From: Mesorhizobium sp. CA14
Lineage (GTDB): Bacteria; Pseudomonadota; Alphaproteobacteria; Rhizobiales; Rhizobiaceae
Length of the DNA stretch: 64,000 nucleotides
Assembly: GCF_020165195.1 (NCBI RefSeq)
Contig: NZ_JAIUHR010000001.1
Coordinates: 248,001-312,000, forward strand
Direction: 5' to 3'
Position numbers and translations under genes: made by a program. Positions 48,130 to 58,827 of this stretch are shown here, piece after piece. Position 1 is the first letter of the stretch; each line of letters starts with the position of its first letter. The notes beneath the pieces were generated by a model that saw nothing but the letters and a program-made list of their open reading frames with translations, ran no database searches and had not been told where the DNA came from.

Positions 48130-49415
48130 CGGCTCGCCCCGCCGGCCTTGTCGGCCTCCGCGACCTTGGGCGATGCCTGATCACCGGATCCGGCCGCGGC
48201 TTTGCCTTCATGCACCGCCGCGCCGTTCTTCAACCGTGTCTGGCCTTCAACGACGACCTTCTCGCCGCTCTTGAGACCATCGCTGATGGCGCTGTTTTGG
48301 CCCTCCGTCAGCGCCACCTGCACCGGCCGCATCTCGACGGTGTTGTCCGGTTTGAGCACATAGACGAAGGGGCCCTTCTGGCTGGGCTGCACCGCGACCG
48401 TCGGAACCGAGGTCATCTGCGGCATCATGCCGGCCTCGAGCACCACGTTCACATACTGCCCAGGCCACAGCGAAAGATCCGGATTCGGTATGCTCGCCCG
48501 CGTGGCGATGGTGCCGGAGGCCGTATCGACGCTGGAATCGACGAAATCGAGCGTGCCCTTGCCGATCGGCATGGGATCGCCGTTCTTGGTCAGCGTCACG
48601 TCGCCTTGCTGTGGGTCGGCGAGCGCCTTGTGCAACAGGGCAAGGTTGCTCTCGGGCAGCGTGAAGTTCACCTGCAGCGGGTCTATCTGCGTGATGGTGA
48701 CCAGCGGCGTCGAGCTGCTCGAGTTGCCGTTGCTGGTGGTGACGAGATCGCCGACCGAGACATTGATGGCGCCGAGCCGGCCCGAGATCGGCGCCGTAAT
48801 CGTTGCATAGCTCAATTGCACGGTGTCGGCATCGATGGTCGCCTTGTCCGCGTCGATGTTGGCGGCCGCGGCCTTCTGCGCCGCCAGCGCCTGATCGTAG
48901 GTCTGCTGCGTGCCGGCCTGCTTGGTGACGAGATCCTTGGCGCGCTGCAGATCGGCCTGGGCGCTCACCAGCATCGCCTGGTCCTTGGCCAGCATCGCCT
49001 GATCCTTGGCGAGCTGCGCCTTCAGCGCGCGGTCATCGAGCGAAATGAGCAGATCGCCGGCCTTGACCATCTGCCCGTCCTTGACCGCGATCGACACGAT
49101 CTGGCTGGAAACACGGGCATTGATGTTGACCACCTGCGGTGACGAGACGAAGCCGATAGCATAGCGGCGGATCGGAAAATCGGCGGTCGTCGCGGTGGCG
49201 GAGACGATCGAGGCCGAACGCGGACCGCCGCCTTTCGCATTGTCCGAGGCACCGGCCGCTTTATCGCCGCTCGCCGTCTTATCCGCGGTGGCCACGCTGG
49301 CCTGCTTGCCCGAAATCAGTTGCTCGACCTTGGGCAACATCGTGGGCGAAAGATAGAACCCGGCGCCCGCCAAGCAGGCGACCGCAACCACTGCAAAGGC
49401 GATTTTTCCGCGCAT
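48126..49415 (-). CDS. RND efflux periplasmic adaptor subunit (MdtA-like)
   Basis: The 429-residue membrane-fusion protein starts at ATG 49415 (a TTG two codons upstream is possible). An N-terminal membrane anchor (IAFAVVAVACLAGAGFYL) is followed by a low-complexity linker, a lipoyl-like domain (NARVSSQIVSIAVKDGQMV), a coiled hairpin rich in A, K and D, and beta-barrel segments. The C-terminal tail is rich in A, G and K. It precedes and overlaps the RND permease gene, forming a two-gene pump operon. Confidence 0.92.
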   Translation of the reverse strand: MRGKIAFAVVAVACLAGAGFYLSPTMLPKVEQLISGKQASVATADKTASGDKAAGASDNAKGGGPRSASIVSATATTADFPIRRYAIGFVSSPQVVNINARVSSQIVSIAVKDGQMVKAGDLLISLDDRALKAQLAKDQAMLAKDQAMLVSAQADLQRAKDLVTKQAGTQQTYDQALAAQKAAAANIDADKATIDADTVQLSYATITAPISGRLGAINVSVGDLVTTSNGNSSSSTPLVTITQIDPLQVNFTLPESNLALLHKALADPQQGDVTLTKNGDPMPIGKGTLDFVDSSVDTASGTIATRASIPNPDLSLWPGQYVNVVLEAGMMPQMTSVPTVAVQPSQKGPFVYVLKPDNTVEMRPVQVALTEGQNSAISDGLKSGEKVVVEGQTRLKNGAAVHEGKAAAGSGDQASPKVAEADKAGGASR

Positions 49416-49629
49416 CGACAAATAAGCCTTCTATCCGACACGCCGATACCGGTGGTCCATTCTAGCTCGCTTCACGATCTCGTGCCGCGATTTTCGTGGA
49501 GTAGATAGGACAAGGCTTTGGCGGAAAAGGGCCAAAACGGGGCATTACGAAGATTTAATGTGCACTGCACAATGGCTAGGCAGCCGGCTAACATGCCGTC
49601 GCGGACCCTCGCGTCGGTCCAAAAATGCC

Positions 49630-50226
49630 CTAACGGAGCATTGGCCACAGCGTCGCCGCCAGCAGCACGCCCATGGCGATATTGAACCATTTCAGCCGCA
49701 CCGGATCCGACAGGAAGCCGCGCAACGCCGTGCCGAACCCGGCCCACACCGAAACGCTGGGGAGGTTGACGATGGTGAAGGCGATCGAGATGAGCGCCAC
49801 CGAGACGAACGGGTGATCGGCATTGGTATAGACGGCCATCGCAGTGATCGCCATCACCCATGCTTTGGGGTTGACCCACTGGAAGGCAGCGGCGTCGATG
49901 AAGCGCATCGGCTGCCCCTCCGCTCCTTTTCCATCGCTCATCGAGCGCGACATGGCGATCTTCCAGGCGAGGTAGAGCAGGTAGGCGGCGCCCGCGATCT
50001 TCAGCGCCGTATGCAGCGCAGGGAACGCCGTCAACACCGCGCCGAGCCCGAAGCCGACGGCCAGCAACAGGACCAGGAAGCCGATGCTGATGCCCAGCAT
50101 ATGCGGAACCGTCCTGGTGATGCCGAAATTGACGCCGGAAGCGAGCAGCATGAGGTTGTTCGGCCCCGGCGTGATCGAAGTCACGAAGGCATAGACCAAC
50201 AGGGCAAGGAATGTGTCGAGCGACAT
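49630..50226 (-). CDS. LysE/RhtB-family amino-acid exporter
   Basis: The 198-residue membrane protein has six predicted helices and the family's N-terminal signature SITPGPNNLMLLASGVNFG at about residues 16-34. It ends FNIAMGVLLAATLWPMLR. LysE/RhtB proteins export amino acids or derivatives. It lies 94 bp downstream of ilvH on the same strand, so it could relieve excess branched-chain or related amino acids, but that is inference from position. Confidence 0.9.
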   Translation of the reverse strand: MSLDTFLALLVYAFVTSITPGPNNLMLLASGVNFGITRTVPHMLGISIGFLVLLLAVGFGLGAVLTAFPALHTALKIAGAAYLLYLAWKIAMSRSMSDGKGAEGQPMRFIDAAAFQWVNPKAWVMAITAMAVYTNADHPFVSVALISIAFTIVNLPSVSVWAGFGTALRGFLSDPVRLKWFNIAMGVLLAATLWPMLR

Positions 50227-50320
50227 GTTATCCTCCCAGCCTTACTGTCCTTTTAGCAAATGCGCAAAAGCCAGAACCGGCAACCGCCGGGCCAAGCTTG
50301 AAACAGGATGGTTGTCCTGT

Positions 50321-50896
50321 TCACATTCCCTGCGGGCCGCGGTTCATCGCGGCGACGCCGGTGCGGCAGATCTCGACCAGTCCAAGCGGCTTCATGATGG
50401 CGATGAACTGGTCGAGCTTGGAGCCCTTGCCGGTGATCTCGAAGATGAAATGCTCGGTGTTGGCGTCGATGACCGAGGCGCGGAAAGCATCCGCGAGACG
50501 AAGCGCCTCAACCCGGGCGTCGCCAGTGCCGGCGACCTTGACCAGCGCGAGCTCGCGTTCCAGCGGCCGCTCCTGCCCAAGCTCATGCGAGCGCACGGTC
50601 AGGTCGACCACCCGGTGCACCGGCACGATGCGCTCGAGCTGATGCTTGATCTGCTCCATCACATGCGGCGTGCCGCGCGTCACGATGGTGATGCGCGACA
50701 GATGCTTCTCATGCTCAGTCTCGGAAACGGTAAGGCTTTCAATGTTGTAGCCACGGCCCGAGAACAGGCCGATGACGCGGGCAAGCACGCCCGGCTCGTT
50801 GTCGACCAGCACTGAAAGCGTGTGCGTTTCCGGCTTCTCGGTTTCCTTGGCGATGAAATAAGCGGAGCCGGTCGGTTGAAGGTGCTGTGCGTTCAT
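50321..50896 (-). CDS. ilvH: Acetolactate synthase small (regulatory) subunit
   Basis: The 191-residue protein has an N-terminal ACT domain (THTLSVLVDNEPGVLARVIGLFSGRGYNIESLTV) that binds valine for feedback inhibition, followed by the C-terminal activation domain (LVKVAGTGDARVEALRLADAF, FIFEITGKGSKLDQF). It associates with the large subunit encoded 83 bp upstream. Both are expected to be controlled by the leader-peptide attenuator at 52826-52932. Confidence 0.96.
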   Translation of the reverse strand: MNAQHLQPTGSAYFIAKETEKPETHTLSVLVDNEPGVLARVIGLFSGRGYNIESLTVSETEHEKHLSRITIVTRGTPHVMEQIKHQLERIVPVHRVVDLTVRSHELGQERPLERELALVKVAGTGDARVEALRLADAFRASVIDANTEHFIFEITGKGSKLDQFIAIMKPLGLVEICRTGVAAMNRGPQGM

Positions 50897-50979
50897 AAGG
50901 TGAATCTCGATTTCAGACTTTTGAGCTAATTCTCTGTTTGCGCACGGCTTTCTCTCGATAGCCTCGCCTTGATGGCTGC

Positions 50980-52761
50980 CTACACCAGTTCCCTGCCCTT
51001 GGCGTCGATGGCGTTGGCGACCACCTCGTCGGTCGCCTCGTCCGGCAGGAGCATCTCGTTATGCGCCTTGCCCGACGGGATCATCGGGAAGCAATTGGCC
51101 AAGGTCGCCACGCGGCAGTCGAACAGCACCGGTTTCTTGACCGAGATCATCTCCTTGATCGCGTCGTCGAGCTCGTCTGGCTTGTCGCAGCGAATGCCGT
51201 GGCCGCCATAGGCTTCCGCCAGCTTGACGAAATCCGGCATCGCCTCGGTGTAGGAATGCGACAGCCGGTTGCCGTGCAGCAGCTGCTGCCATTGGCGCAC
51301 CATGCCCATATACTGGTTGTTGAGGATGAAGATCTTGATCGGCGCCTCATATTGCACCGCCGAGCTCATCTCCTGCATGGTCATCTGCACCGAGGCGTCG
51401 CCGGCGATGTCGATGACCAGTGCATCGGGATGCGCGATCTGCACGCCGAGCGCCGCCGGCAGGCCGTAGCCCATAGTGCCCAGCCCGCCCGACGTCATCC
51501 ACCGGTTCGGTTTGTCGAAATGATAGTGCTGCGCCGCCCACATCTGGTGCTGGCCGACCTCGGTGGTGATGTAGGTATCCTTATCTTTGGTCAGTTCGTA
51601 GAGCCGCTGGATCGCGTATTGCGGCATGATCACGTCGTTGTTCATCTTATAGGCGAGCGAATCCCGCGCCCGCCATTTCGCGATCTGCTCCCACCACGGA
51701 TAAAGCGCCTTCTTGTCGACCTTTGCGGTCGCCCGCCACAGCCGCACCAGATCCTCCAGCACGCGACCGACATCGCCGAGGATCCCGATATCGGCATGGA
51801 CGTTCTTGTTGATCGAGGACGGATCGATGTCGATATGGATCTTCTTCGAGTTCGGCGAGAACGCACTGAGCCGGCCGGTGATGCGGTCGTCGAAGCGCGC
51901 GCCGATGCAGATCATCACGTCGCAATCGTGCATCGCCATATTGGCTTCGTAGGTGCCGTGCATGCCGAGCATGCCGACCCAGTTCTTGCCTGATGCCGGA
52001 TAGGCGCCGAGCCCCATCAGCGTCGAGGTGATCGGAAAGCCGGTGAGATCGACCAGCTCGCGCAGCAGATGGCTGGCTTCCGGACCGGAATTGATGACGC
52101 CGCCGCCCGAATAGATGATCGGCCTCTTCGCGCCCGCCATCAGCTCGACGGCAGCCTTCACCTTCTCCAGGTCGCCCTGGACCTTCGGCTGGTAGCTGGT
52201 GCGCGGCGCCGTCTGCGGCGGCACGTAGATGCCCTTGGCGAACTGCACGTCCTTCGGGATGTCGACCACGACCGGGCCGGGACGCCCCGTCGTCGCGACA
52301 TGGAAGGCCTCATGGATGGTGGCGGCGAGCTCGTTGACGTCCTTCACCAGCCAGTTGTGCTTGGTGCAGGGGCGCGTGATACCCACGGTGTCGCATTCCT
52401 GGAAGGCGTCGGAGCCGATCAGCGAGGTCGGCACCTGGCCGGTGAGGCAGACCAGCGGGATGGAATCCATCAGCGCGTCCTGCAGCGGCGTCACCGCATT
52501 GGTCGCGCCGGGACCCGAGGTCACCAAAAGCACACCGGCCTTGCCTGTCGAGCGCGCATAGCCTTCGGCCGCATGGCCGGCGCCCTGCTCGTGCCGGACC
52601 AGAATGTGCTCGACCTCGTCCTGCTGGAAAATTTCGTCATAGATCGGAAGCACCGCGCCGCCCGGATAGCCGAAGACATGCTTGACGCCATTGTCCTTCA
52701 GCGCCTGCACCACCATCTCCGCGCCTGTCATCTCGCGCCGCTCGTTCTGTCCGTTGCTCAT
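50980..52761 (-). CDS. ilvI: Acetolactate synthase large subunit
   Basis: This thiamine-diphosphate and FAD enzyme makes acetolactate or acetohydroxybutyrate, the first common step of branched-chain amino-acid synthesis. The ATG at 52759-52761 (MSNGQNERREMTGAEM) gives 593 residues; the frame is open to 52824 but that overlaps the terminator region of the leader. Motifs include FGYPGGAVLPIYDE, the catalytic-glutamate segment LVRHEQGAGHAAEGYARS, and the TPP-binding GDASVQMTMQE...NNQYMGMV. ilvH follows. Confidence 0.97.
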   Translation of the reverse strand: MSNGQNERREMTGAEMVVQALKDNGVKHVFGYPGGAVLPIYDEIFQQDEVEHILVRHEQGAGHAAEGYARSTGKAGVLLVTSGPGATNAVTPLQDALMDSIPLVCLTGQVPTSLIGSDAFQECDTVGITRPCTKHNWLVKDVNELAATIHEAFHVATTGRPGPVVVDIPKDVQFAKGIYVPPQTAPRTSYQPKVQGDLEKVKAAVELMAGAKRPIIYSGGGVINSGPEASHLLRELVDLTGFPITSTLMGLGAYPASGKNWVGMLGMHGTYEANMAMHDCDVMICIGARFDDRITGRLSAFSPNSKKIHIDIDPSSINKNVHADIGILGDVGRVLEDLVRLWRATAKVDKKALYPWWEQIAKWRARDSLAYKMNNDVIMPQYAIQRLYELTKDKDTYITTEVGQHQMWAAQHYHFDKPNRWMTSGGLGTMGYGLPAALGVQIAHPDALVIDIAGDASVQMTMQEMSSAVQYEAPIKIFILNNQYMGMVRQWQQLLHGNRLSHSYTEAMPDFVKLAEAYGGHGIRCDKPDELDDAIKEMISVKKPVLFDCRVATLANCFPMIPSGKAHNEMLLPDEATDEVVANAIDAKGRELV

Positions 52762-52825
52762 CGGTCTGGTCCCGTACTGTCCGCCGTCTGGCGATTTGCT
52801 GCTCGTTAAGTTGGTTGAAGGCAAT

Positions 52826-52848
52826 AAAAAAGGCCCCCGAGGGAGCCT
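52826..52848 (-). terminator. Attenuator terminator of the ilvIH leader
   Basis: On the minus strand AGGCTCC-CTCG-GGGGCCT (7-bp stem, tetraloop, one G-T pair) is followed by TTTTTT. It lies between the leader peptide stop and the ilvI start, where an attenuator belongs. Confidence 0.85.
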
Positions 52849-52881
52849 GTGGGATGCGCATGGGAGGTTTTCGCCCGGCGG

Positions 52882-52932
52882 TTACACCGCCTTGCCCACG
52901 CGCCAGCCTACGAGAATGAGTGCCGTTTTCAT
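52882..52932 (-). CDS. ilvIH leader peptide (16 residues)
   Basis: The short minus-strand frame from ATG 52930-52932 to TAA 52882-52884 encodes MKTALILVGWRVGKAV. Six of 16 residues are leucine, isoleucine or valine (L5, I6, L7, V8, V12, V16), the amino acids made by the downstream enzymes. A terminator with a T tract follows about 35 bp later, and then ilvI. This is the classic arrangement for ribosome-mediated attenuation: stalling at scarce branched-chain tRNAs would favour an antiterminator. The alternative pairing was not computed. Confidence 0.82.
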   Translation of the reverse strand: MKTALILVGWRVGKAV

Positions 52933-53103
52933 GGGCGCGGACAATAAGGGCGAAAACGCGGGCTCGTCAATGGGGTCCAGCGCGAATTCACTCGCCTGTG
53001 AGAACGGCGCCGGCGCGCTCCCATCGCACAGCTACCATAGTACAGTTGAGCGTGCCTCTCCGACACACCACTATGCGCGGGCAAAAGACGTGCGAGGAGG
53101 ACG

Positions 53104-53266
53104 CATGGCTGGCGAGCGGAAGCATATACGCGAGATCGACCAGGTTCTGTCCGGCGTGCGATCGTATCGCGACGATATCGTGGTCCAATCCTGGCTGCGC
53201 TGCATCGACATTCATCGGCTCGACCCGGCACGGCCGACCGAAGCTTATATCGTCCTAACGGTTTGA
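53104..53266 (+). pseudogene. N-terminal fragment of an AcoR-like sigma-54-dependent regulator
   Basis: A well-placed ATG (53104, with GGAGGA just upstream) opens a 53-residue frame. It reads like the start of AcoR-type activators: VVQSWLRCIDIHRLDPARPT at residues about 27-46, then EAYIV. The similarity stops at EAYIV and a stop codon follows three codons later. The GAF, AAA+ and Fis domains are absent. It is followed by the flavin monooxygenase gene. It may be a deletion remnant of that gene's old activator; a functional micro-protein cannot be excluded. Confidence 0.55.
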
Positions 53267-53349
53267 TTTCATTGTAATCCCTCATGAGCGTCACGATTGG
53301 CACGCCGCCTACTGCTCATGCCGGACTCTAGCAAAGTGGAGGAGAACAA

Positions 53350-55158
53350 ATGCTCGAGAGGACACCCACCACCAAGGCGCAGGCGCTGCTCGACAAGTTC
53401 GGCAAGGCGCTGGAAGCCGGCGACATCGACAGCGCCGTCAACTGCTTCCAGGCCGATTGCTACTGGCGCGACCTTGTCACCTTCACCTGGAACCTGAAGA
53501 CGATGGAGGGCCAGGACCAGATCCGCGACATGCTGCAGGCGACGCTGGCCAGCACCAAGCCGACGGGCTGGGCGGTGGCCAAGGGCGAGGAAGCGACCGA
53601 GGACGGCGGCGTCATCACCGCCTGGATCACCTTCGAGACGAGTGTGGCGCGCGGCTTTGGCCTCGTGCGGTTCAAGGGCGAGCTGATCTGGACCCTGCTC
53701 ACCACCATGGCGGAGCTGAAGGGCCATGAGGAGAAGGCGGGCTTCACCCGCCCGCTCGGCGCCAAGCATGGGCACGGCAAGGGCCGCAAGACGTGGCGTG
53801 AGGAGCGCGACGACGAGATCGCCGAACTCGGCCACACCAGGCAACCCTATGTGGTCATCATCGGCGGCGGCCAGGGCGGTATCGCGCTCGGCGCCCGGCT
53901 GAAGCAGCTCGGCGTGCCGGCCATCATTGTCGAGAAGAACGAGCGTCCGGGCGACTCCTGGCGCAAGCGCTACAAGTCGCTCTGCCTGCACGACCCGGTC
54001 TGGTACGATCACCTGCCCTATATCGACTTTCCGAAGAACTGGCCAGTCTTCGCGCCCAAGGACAAGATCGGCGACTGGCTGGAAATGTACACAAAGGTGA
54101 TGGAGCTGAACTATTGGAGCTCCACATCGGCGAAATCCGCCAAATACGACGAGAAGGCCAAGGAATGGACGGTCGTCGTCGAGCGCGACGGCAAGGAGAT
54201 CGTGCTCAGGCCGAAGCAACTGGTGCTGGCGACCGGCATGTCGGGCAAGGCGAACTGGCCGAAATACAACGGCCAGGATATCTTCAAGGGCGAGCAGCAG
54301 CACTCCTCGACCCATCCCGGCCCGGACAAATACCGCGGCAAGAAGGTGGTGGTCATCGGCTCCAACAATTCGGCGCATGACATCTGCGCGGCGCTGTGGG
54401 AAGGCGGCGCCGACGTGACCATGGTGCAGCGCTCGTCGACCCACATCGTCAAGTCCGACACGCTGATGGATATCGGACTTGGCGCGCTCTACTCCGAGCA
54501 GGCGGTGGAGAACGGCATGACGACCGGCAAGGCCGACATGATCTTCGCTTCGCTGCCCTACCGCATCCTGCATGAGTTCCAGATCCCGCTTTACCAGCAG
54601 ATGAAGGAGCGCGACGCGAAATTCTACGAAGACCTGGAAAAGGCCGGCTTCATGCTCGACTGGGGGGACGACGGCTCAGGCCTTTTCATGAAATATCTGC
54701 GCCGCGGCTCCGGCTATTACATCGATGTCGGCGCCTGCGACCTCGTCGTCGACGGTTCGATCAAGCTGAAGAGCGGACCGGACGCCGCTGTGCAGGAACT
54801 CACCGAAACCGGCGTCAAATTCGTCGACGGCACCGAATTGCCGGCTGACTTGGTGATCTATGCCACCGGCTACGGCTCGATGAATGGCTGGGCCGCCGAC
54901 CTCATCTCGCAGGAGGTAGCGGACAAGGTCGGCAAGGTCTGGGGCCTCGGCTCCGCCACCACCAAGGATCCGGGTCCTTGGGAGGGCGAGCAGCGCAACA
55001 TGTGGAAGCCGACGCAGCAGGAAGCGCTCTGGTTCCACGGCGGCAACCTGCACCAGTCGCGCCACTATTCGCAATATCTGTCGCTGCAGCTCAAGGCGCG
55101 CCAAGTTGGCCTGCCGACGCCTGTCTACGGGCTGCAGGAGGTCTACCACAAGAGCTGA
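53350..55158 (+). CDS. NAD(P)/FAD-dependent flavin monooxygenase with N-terminal NTF2-like domain
   Basis: The 602-residue protein joins two parts. Residues about 5-135 look like an NTF2/SnoaL-type domain (ALLDKFGKALEAGDIDSAVNCF, CYWRDLVTFTWN). From about 160 a flavin-containing monooxygenase follows, with FAD motif VIIGGGQGGIALGARL, FMO-like RPGDSWRKRYKSLCLHDP, a second nucleotide motif VVVIGSNNSAHDICAALW and VIYATGYGSMN. Substrate could be an amine, sulfide or ketone. The start at 53350 has GGAGGAG upstream. It follows a regulator fragment and converges on the phosphonate-type oxygenase pair. Confidence 0.88.
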   Translation: MLERTPTTKAQALLDKFGKALEAGDIDSAVNCFQADCYWRDLVTFTWNLKTMEGQDQIRDMLQATLASTKPTGWAVAKGEEATEDGGVITAWITFETSVARGFGLVRFKGELIWTLLTTMAELKGHEEKAGFTRPLGAKHGHGKGRKTWREERDDEIAELGHTRQPYVVIIGGGQGGIALGARLKQLGVPAIIVEKNERPGDSWRKRYKSLCLHDPVWYDHLPYIDFPKNWPVFAPKDKIGDWLEMYTKVMELNYWSSTSAKSAKYDEKAKEWTVVVERDGKEIVLRPKQLVLATGMSGKANWPKYNGQDIFKGEQQHSSTHPGPDKYRGKKVVVIGSNNSAHDICAALWEGGADVTMVQRSSTHIVKSDTLMDIGLGALYSEQAVENGMTTGKADMIFASLPYRILHEFQIPLYQQMKERDAKFYEDLEKAGFMLDWGDDGSGLFMKYLRRGSGYYIDVGACDLVVDGSIKLKSGPDAAVQELTETGVKFVDGTELPADLVIYATGYGSMNGWAADLISQEVADKVGKVWGLGSATTKDPGPWEGEQRNMWKPTQQEALWFHGGNLHQSRHYSQYLSLQLKARQVGLPTPVYGLQEVYHKS

Positions 55159-55176
55159 CGCAACGGCCCTCTCGCG

Positions 55177-55208
55177 GATAGCAGAAGCCCGGCCGGGGCT
55201 TCTGTTAT

Positions 55209-55209
<1 letters not shown>
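55177..55209. terminator. Shared hairpin between convergent genes
   Basis: GATAGCAGAAGCCC and GGGCTTCTGTTATC can form a 14-bp stem (one G-T pair) with a 5-base loop in the short space between the monooxygenase and HD-domain genes. It could stop transcription from both sides. Confidence 0.65.
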
Positions 55210-57004
<1,795 letters not shown>

Positions 57005-57059
57005 TCACCAGAGGCATAATTCAAATTATCGTTTTGCGGGTATTGGCGCTAAATTTCTG

Positions 57060-57944
57060 ATGGCTGGAAAAGCTTTCGATGCGATGCCTCCTCTCGACTG
57101 GCTGCGCAGTTTCGAGGCTGCCGCCCGCCTGTCGAACTTCACCGCCGCGGCCGCCGAGCTCGGGCTCACGCAAGCCGCCGTCAGCCAGCACATCCGTTTT
57201 CTGGAAGAGCGGCTCAGGACGCGATTGTTCGCGCGCCTAGCGCGCGGCGTGGCATTGTCGCCGGAGGGCGCAGCCTATCTCCCGCACATCCAGTCGGCAT
57301 TCGCGACCATCGGCAACAGCACCAATGAGCTGTTCGAGCCCCGCGCTTTGCAGACCGTCAGCATCCGCGTCCCTATCTCCTTCGCACTGCTGGTGCTGGT
57401 CCCGGCCTTGCCCGAGCTGGCAAAAGCACTGCCGCAGATCCGGCTCGATCTGGTGACCATCCATCGGCCGACCGACTACGACCAGCCGGGGTCGGCGCTC
57501 GACATACGCTTCGGCAACGGGTCCTTTCCCGGGCGCGAGGCCGACCGGCTGACCGTCGAGCGGCTTGTCCCGGTCGCGGCTTCAACGCTTGCCCGTGGTG
57601 GCGAGTGGACGTCGTTGCCGCTGCTCCTGGTGGCGGGCGCGCGCGAGATGTGGGCGGAATGGTTCGCCGCCGCGGGGCTTCCCGGCCATCCCCGGCGCTC
57701 GCATCGCTTCGACAGTTTCGTCGCAGCCATGGAAGCCGCGAAGGCCGGCGCCGGAGCGCTGCTCGGCTCGCGTCCGCTGATCGACGCGGCTCTGAAGGAC
57801 AAGGCTCTCGTCAGGCTTTCGGATTTCGAGCTTTCGAGCCCCTCGGGCCATTTCCTGACGAGACCGTCATCATCGCGACTGTCCGGCGCCGAGCAGGATT
57901 TTCGCCGCTGGCTTCTGTCGCACGTTGCCGGAAGTTCAAGATAG
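57060..57944 (+). CDS. LysR-family regulator (GcvA-like), divergent from the oxygenase pair
   Basis: The 294-residue protein starts at ATG 57060 (MAGKAFDAMPPLDWLRSF; an ATG at 57084 is also possible). The N-terminal winged HTH is LSNFTAAAAELGLTQAAVSQHIRFLEERL, and a periplasmic-binding-like effector domain follows. LysR proteins usually control the divergent operon, here the tmpAB-like pair. Its stop overlaps the convergent GNAT gene by 9 bp. Confidence 0.92.
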   Translation: MAGKAFDAMPPLDWLRSFEAAARLSNFTAAAAELGLTQAAVSQHIRFLEERLRTRLFARLARGVALSPEGAAYLPHIQSAFATIGNSTNELFEPRALQTVSIRVPISFALLVLVPALPELAKALPQIRLDLVTIHRPTDYDQPGSALDIRFGNGSFPGREADRLTVERLVPVAASTLARGGEWTSLPLLLVAGAREMWAEWFAAAGLPGHPRRSHRFDSFVAAMEAAKAGAGALLGSRPLIDAALKDKALVRLSDFELSSPSGHFLTRPSSSRLSGAEQDFRRWLLSHVAGSSR

Positions 57945-58475
57945 CGTGTCGGCCGCTGCTCCGATCCGTTTCCAGTAGATGAGCGTGCCGGTCAGCCCGC
58001 CATGCGGCTTGAGAGCAAAATCGGGGATCTCACCGGCCAAGGTGAAACCGAGTTTCTTATAAAGCCCGGCCGCGCCCTCTTCGCTGGCGGTGTCCAGCAC
58101 CAACAGCGTGCGGCCTTTCTCAACGGCCAGTTTCTCCGCTGCCCGCATCAGGGCCGTCGCCACGCCTTTGCCGCGATGGTTTCGGCCGGTCATCAGCTTG
58201 GCGATCTCGGCGCGGTGCGGTTGATTGGGCGGGAAGTCGAGCAGCAGCGTCACGGTGCCAGCAAGCGCATCACCCCGCCATGCGCCCAGCATCGCCCTTT
58301 CCCCACGCGCGGCCGCGGCAAGCGACTTGCGCCAGAAATCCCGGGCGGCCTCCACCGACAACGGATGCATGAAGCTCACCGACCCGCCGGCGGCGACCGT
58401 CTCGATCAACAGATCGGTGAGCATCGCGATGGTCGCCGCATCGTCGCTCAACGCCCGGATTTCAAGGGAATTCAT
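57936..58475 (-). CDS. GNAT-family N-acetyltransferase
   Basis: The 179-residue protein starts at ATG 58475 (MNSLEIRALSDDAATIAML). The acetyl-CoA-binding motif is seen as RNHRGKGVATALMRAAEKLA near residues 119-138, followed by LLVLDTASEEGAAGLYKKLGF, the typical motif B. The substrate is unknown. An open frame upstream to 58724 belongs to the shadow of the next gene. Confidence 0.88.
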   Translation of the reverse strand: MNSLEIRALSDDAATIAMLTDLLIETVAAGGSVSFMHPLSVEAARDFWRKSLAAAARGERAMLGAWRGDALAGTVTLLLDFPPNQPHRAEIAKLMTGRNHRGKGVATALMRAAEKLAVEKGRTLLVLDTASEEGAAGLYKKLGFTLAGEIPDFALKPHGGLTGTLIYWKRIGAAADTLS

Positions 58476-58513
58476 GCTGGTGCTCTCCAGGTGACGAGAC
58501 ATCGGGGACAAGG

Positions 58514-58822
58514 TCATTCGAAATGGCTGATGCGTTTCCGTCGCCGCGCCCGCCGGATTTCGGCGATGCGGTCGGCGTCGTCCTCGCTGAGATGGCGGCC
58601 ACGCTCCAAGATCTCGAGCGTATATTCCTCGTAGGTCAGACCGAGCCGCTCGGCCCTCTCCAGCCGCATCAGCATGACGGCGTGGCTTGGCGCCTTCCAG
58701 GCCTTGTCGTGGGCGGCGCGCCAAGCGAGGAAAATATAGGCGTCGCCCTTGCCCCAGGGCGGGCCATCGTAGTCATCGAGCGGCGGCCCGCCATTGTGCG
58801 AGCGTTTTGGCCGGCGAGACAT
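58514..58822 (-). CDS. Conserved small hypothetical protein
   Basis: The 102-residue protein starts at ATG 58822 (MSRRPKRSHNGGPPLDDYD). The HNGGPPLDD motif followed by a W- and A-rich helix and a charged C terminus recurs in small proteins of many Rhizobiales; no function is known to me. The segment ERAERLGLTYEEYTLEILERGRHL may form a helical DNA- or protein-binding element. It lies 5 bp downstream of the XRE-cupin gene and 38 bp upstream of GNAT. Confidence 0.75.
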   Translation of the reverse strand: MSRRPKRSHNGGPPLDDYDGPPWGKGDAYIFLAWRAAHDKAWKAPSHAVMLMRLERAERLGLTYEEYTLEILERGRHLSEDDADRIAEIRRARRRKRISHFE

Positions 58823-58827
58823 CGGGG

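Noticed and set aside
45781..48180. 799-codon plus-strand frame opposite the RND permease
   Set aside because: Arginine- and histidine-rich sequence without domains, lying exactly on a certain pump gene.
53296..53316. Sigma-54 promoter (TTGGCACGCC...TGCT) before the flavin monooxygenase gene
   Set aside because: The GG-to-GC spacing is 13 instead of 10 bases, so it does not fit a -24/-12 promoter.
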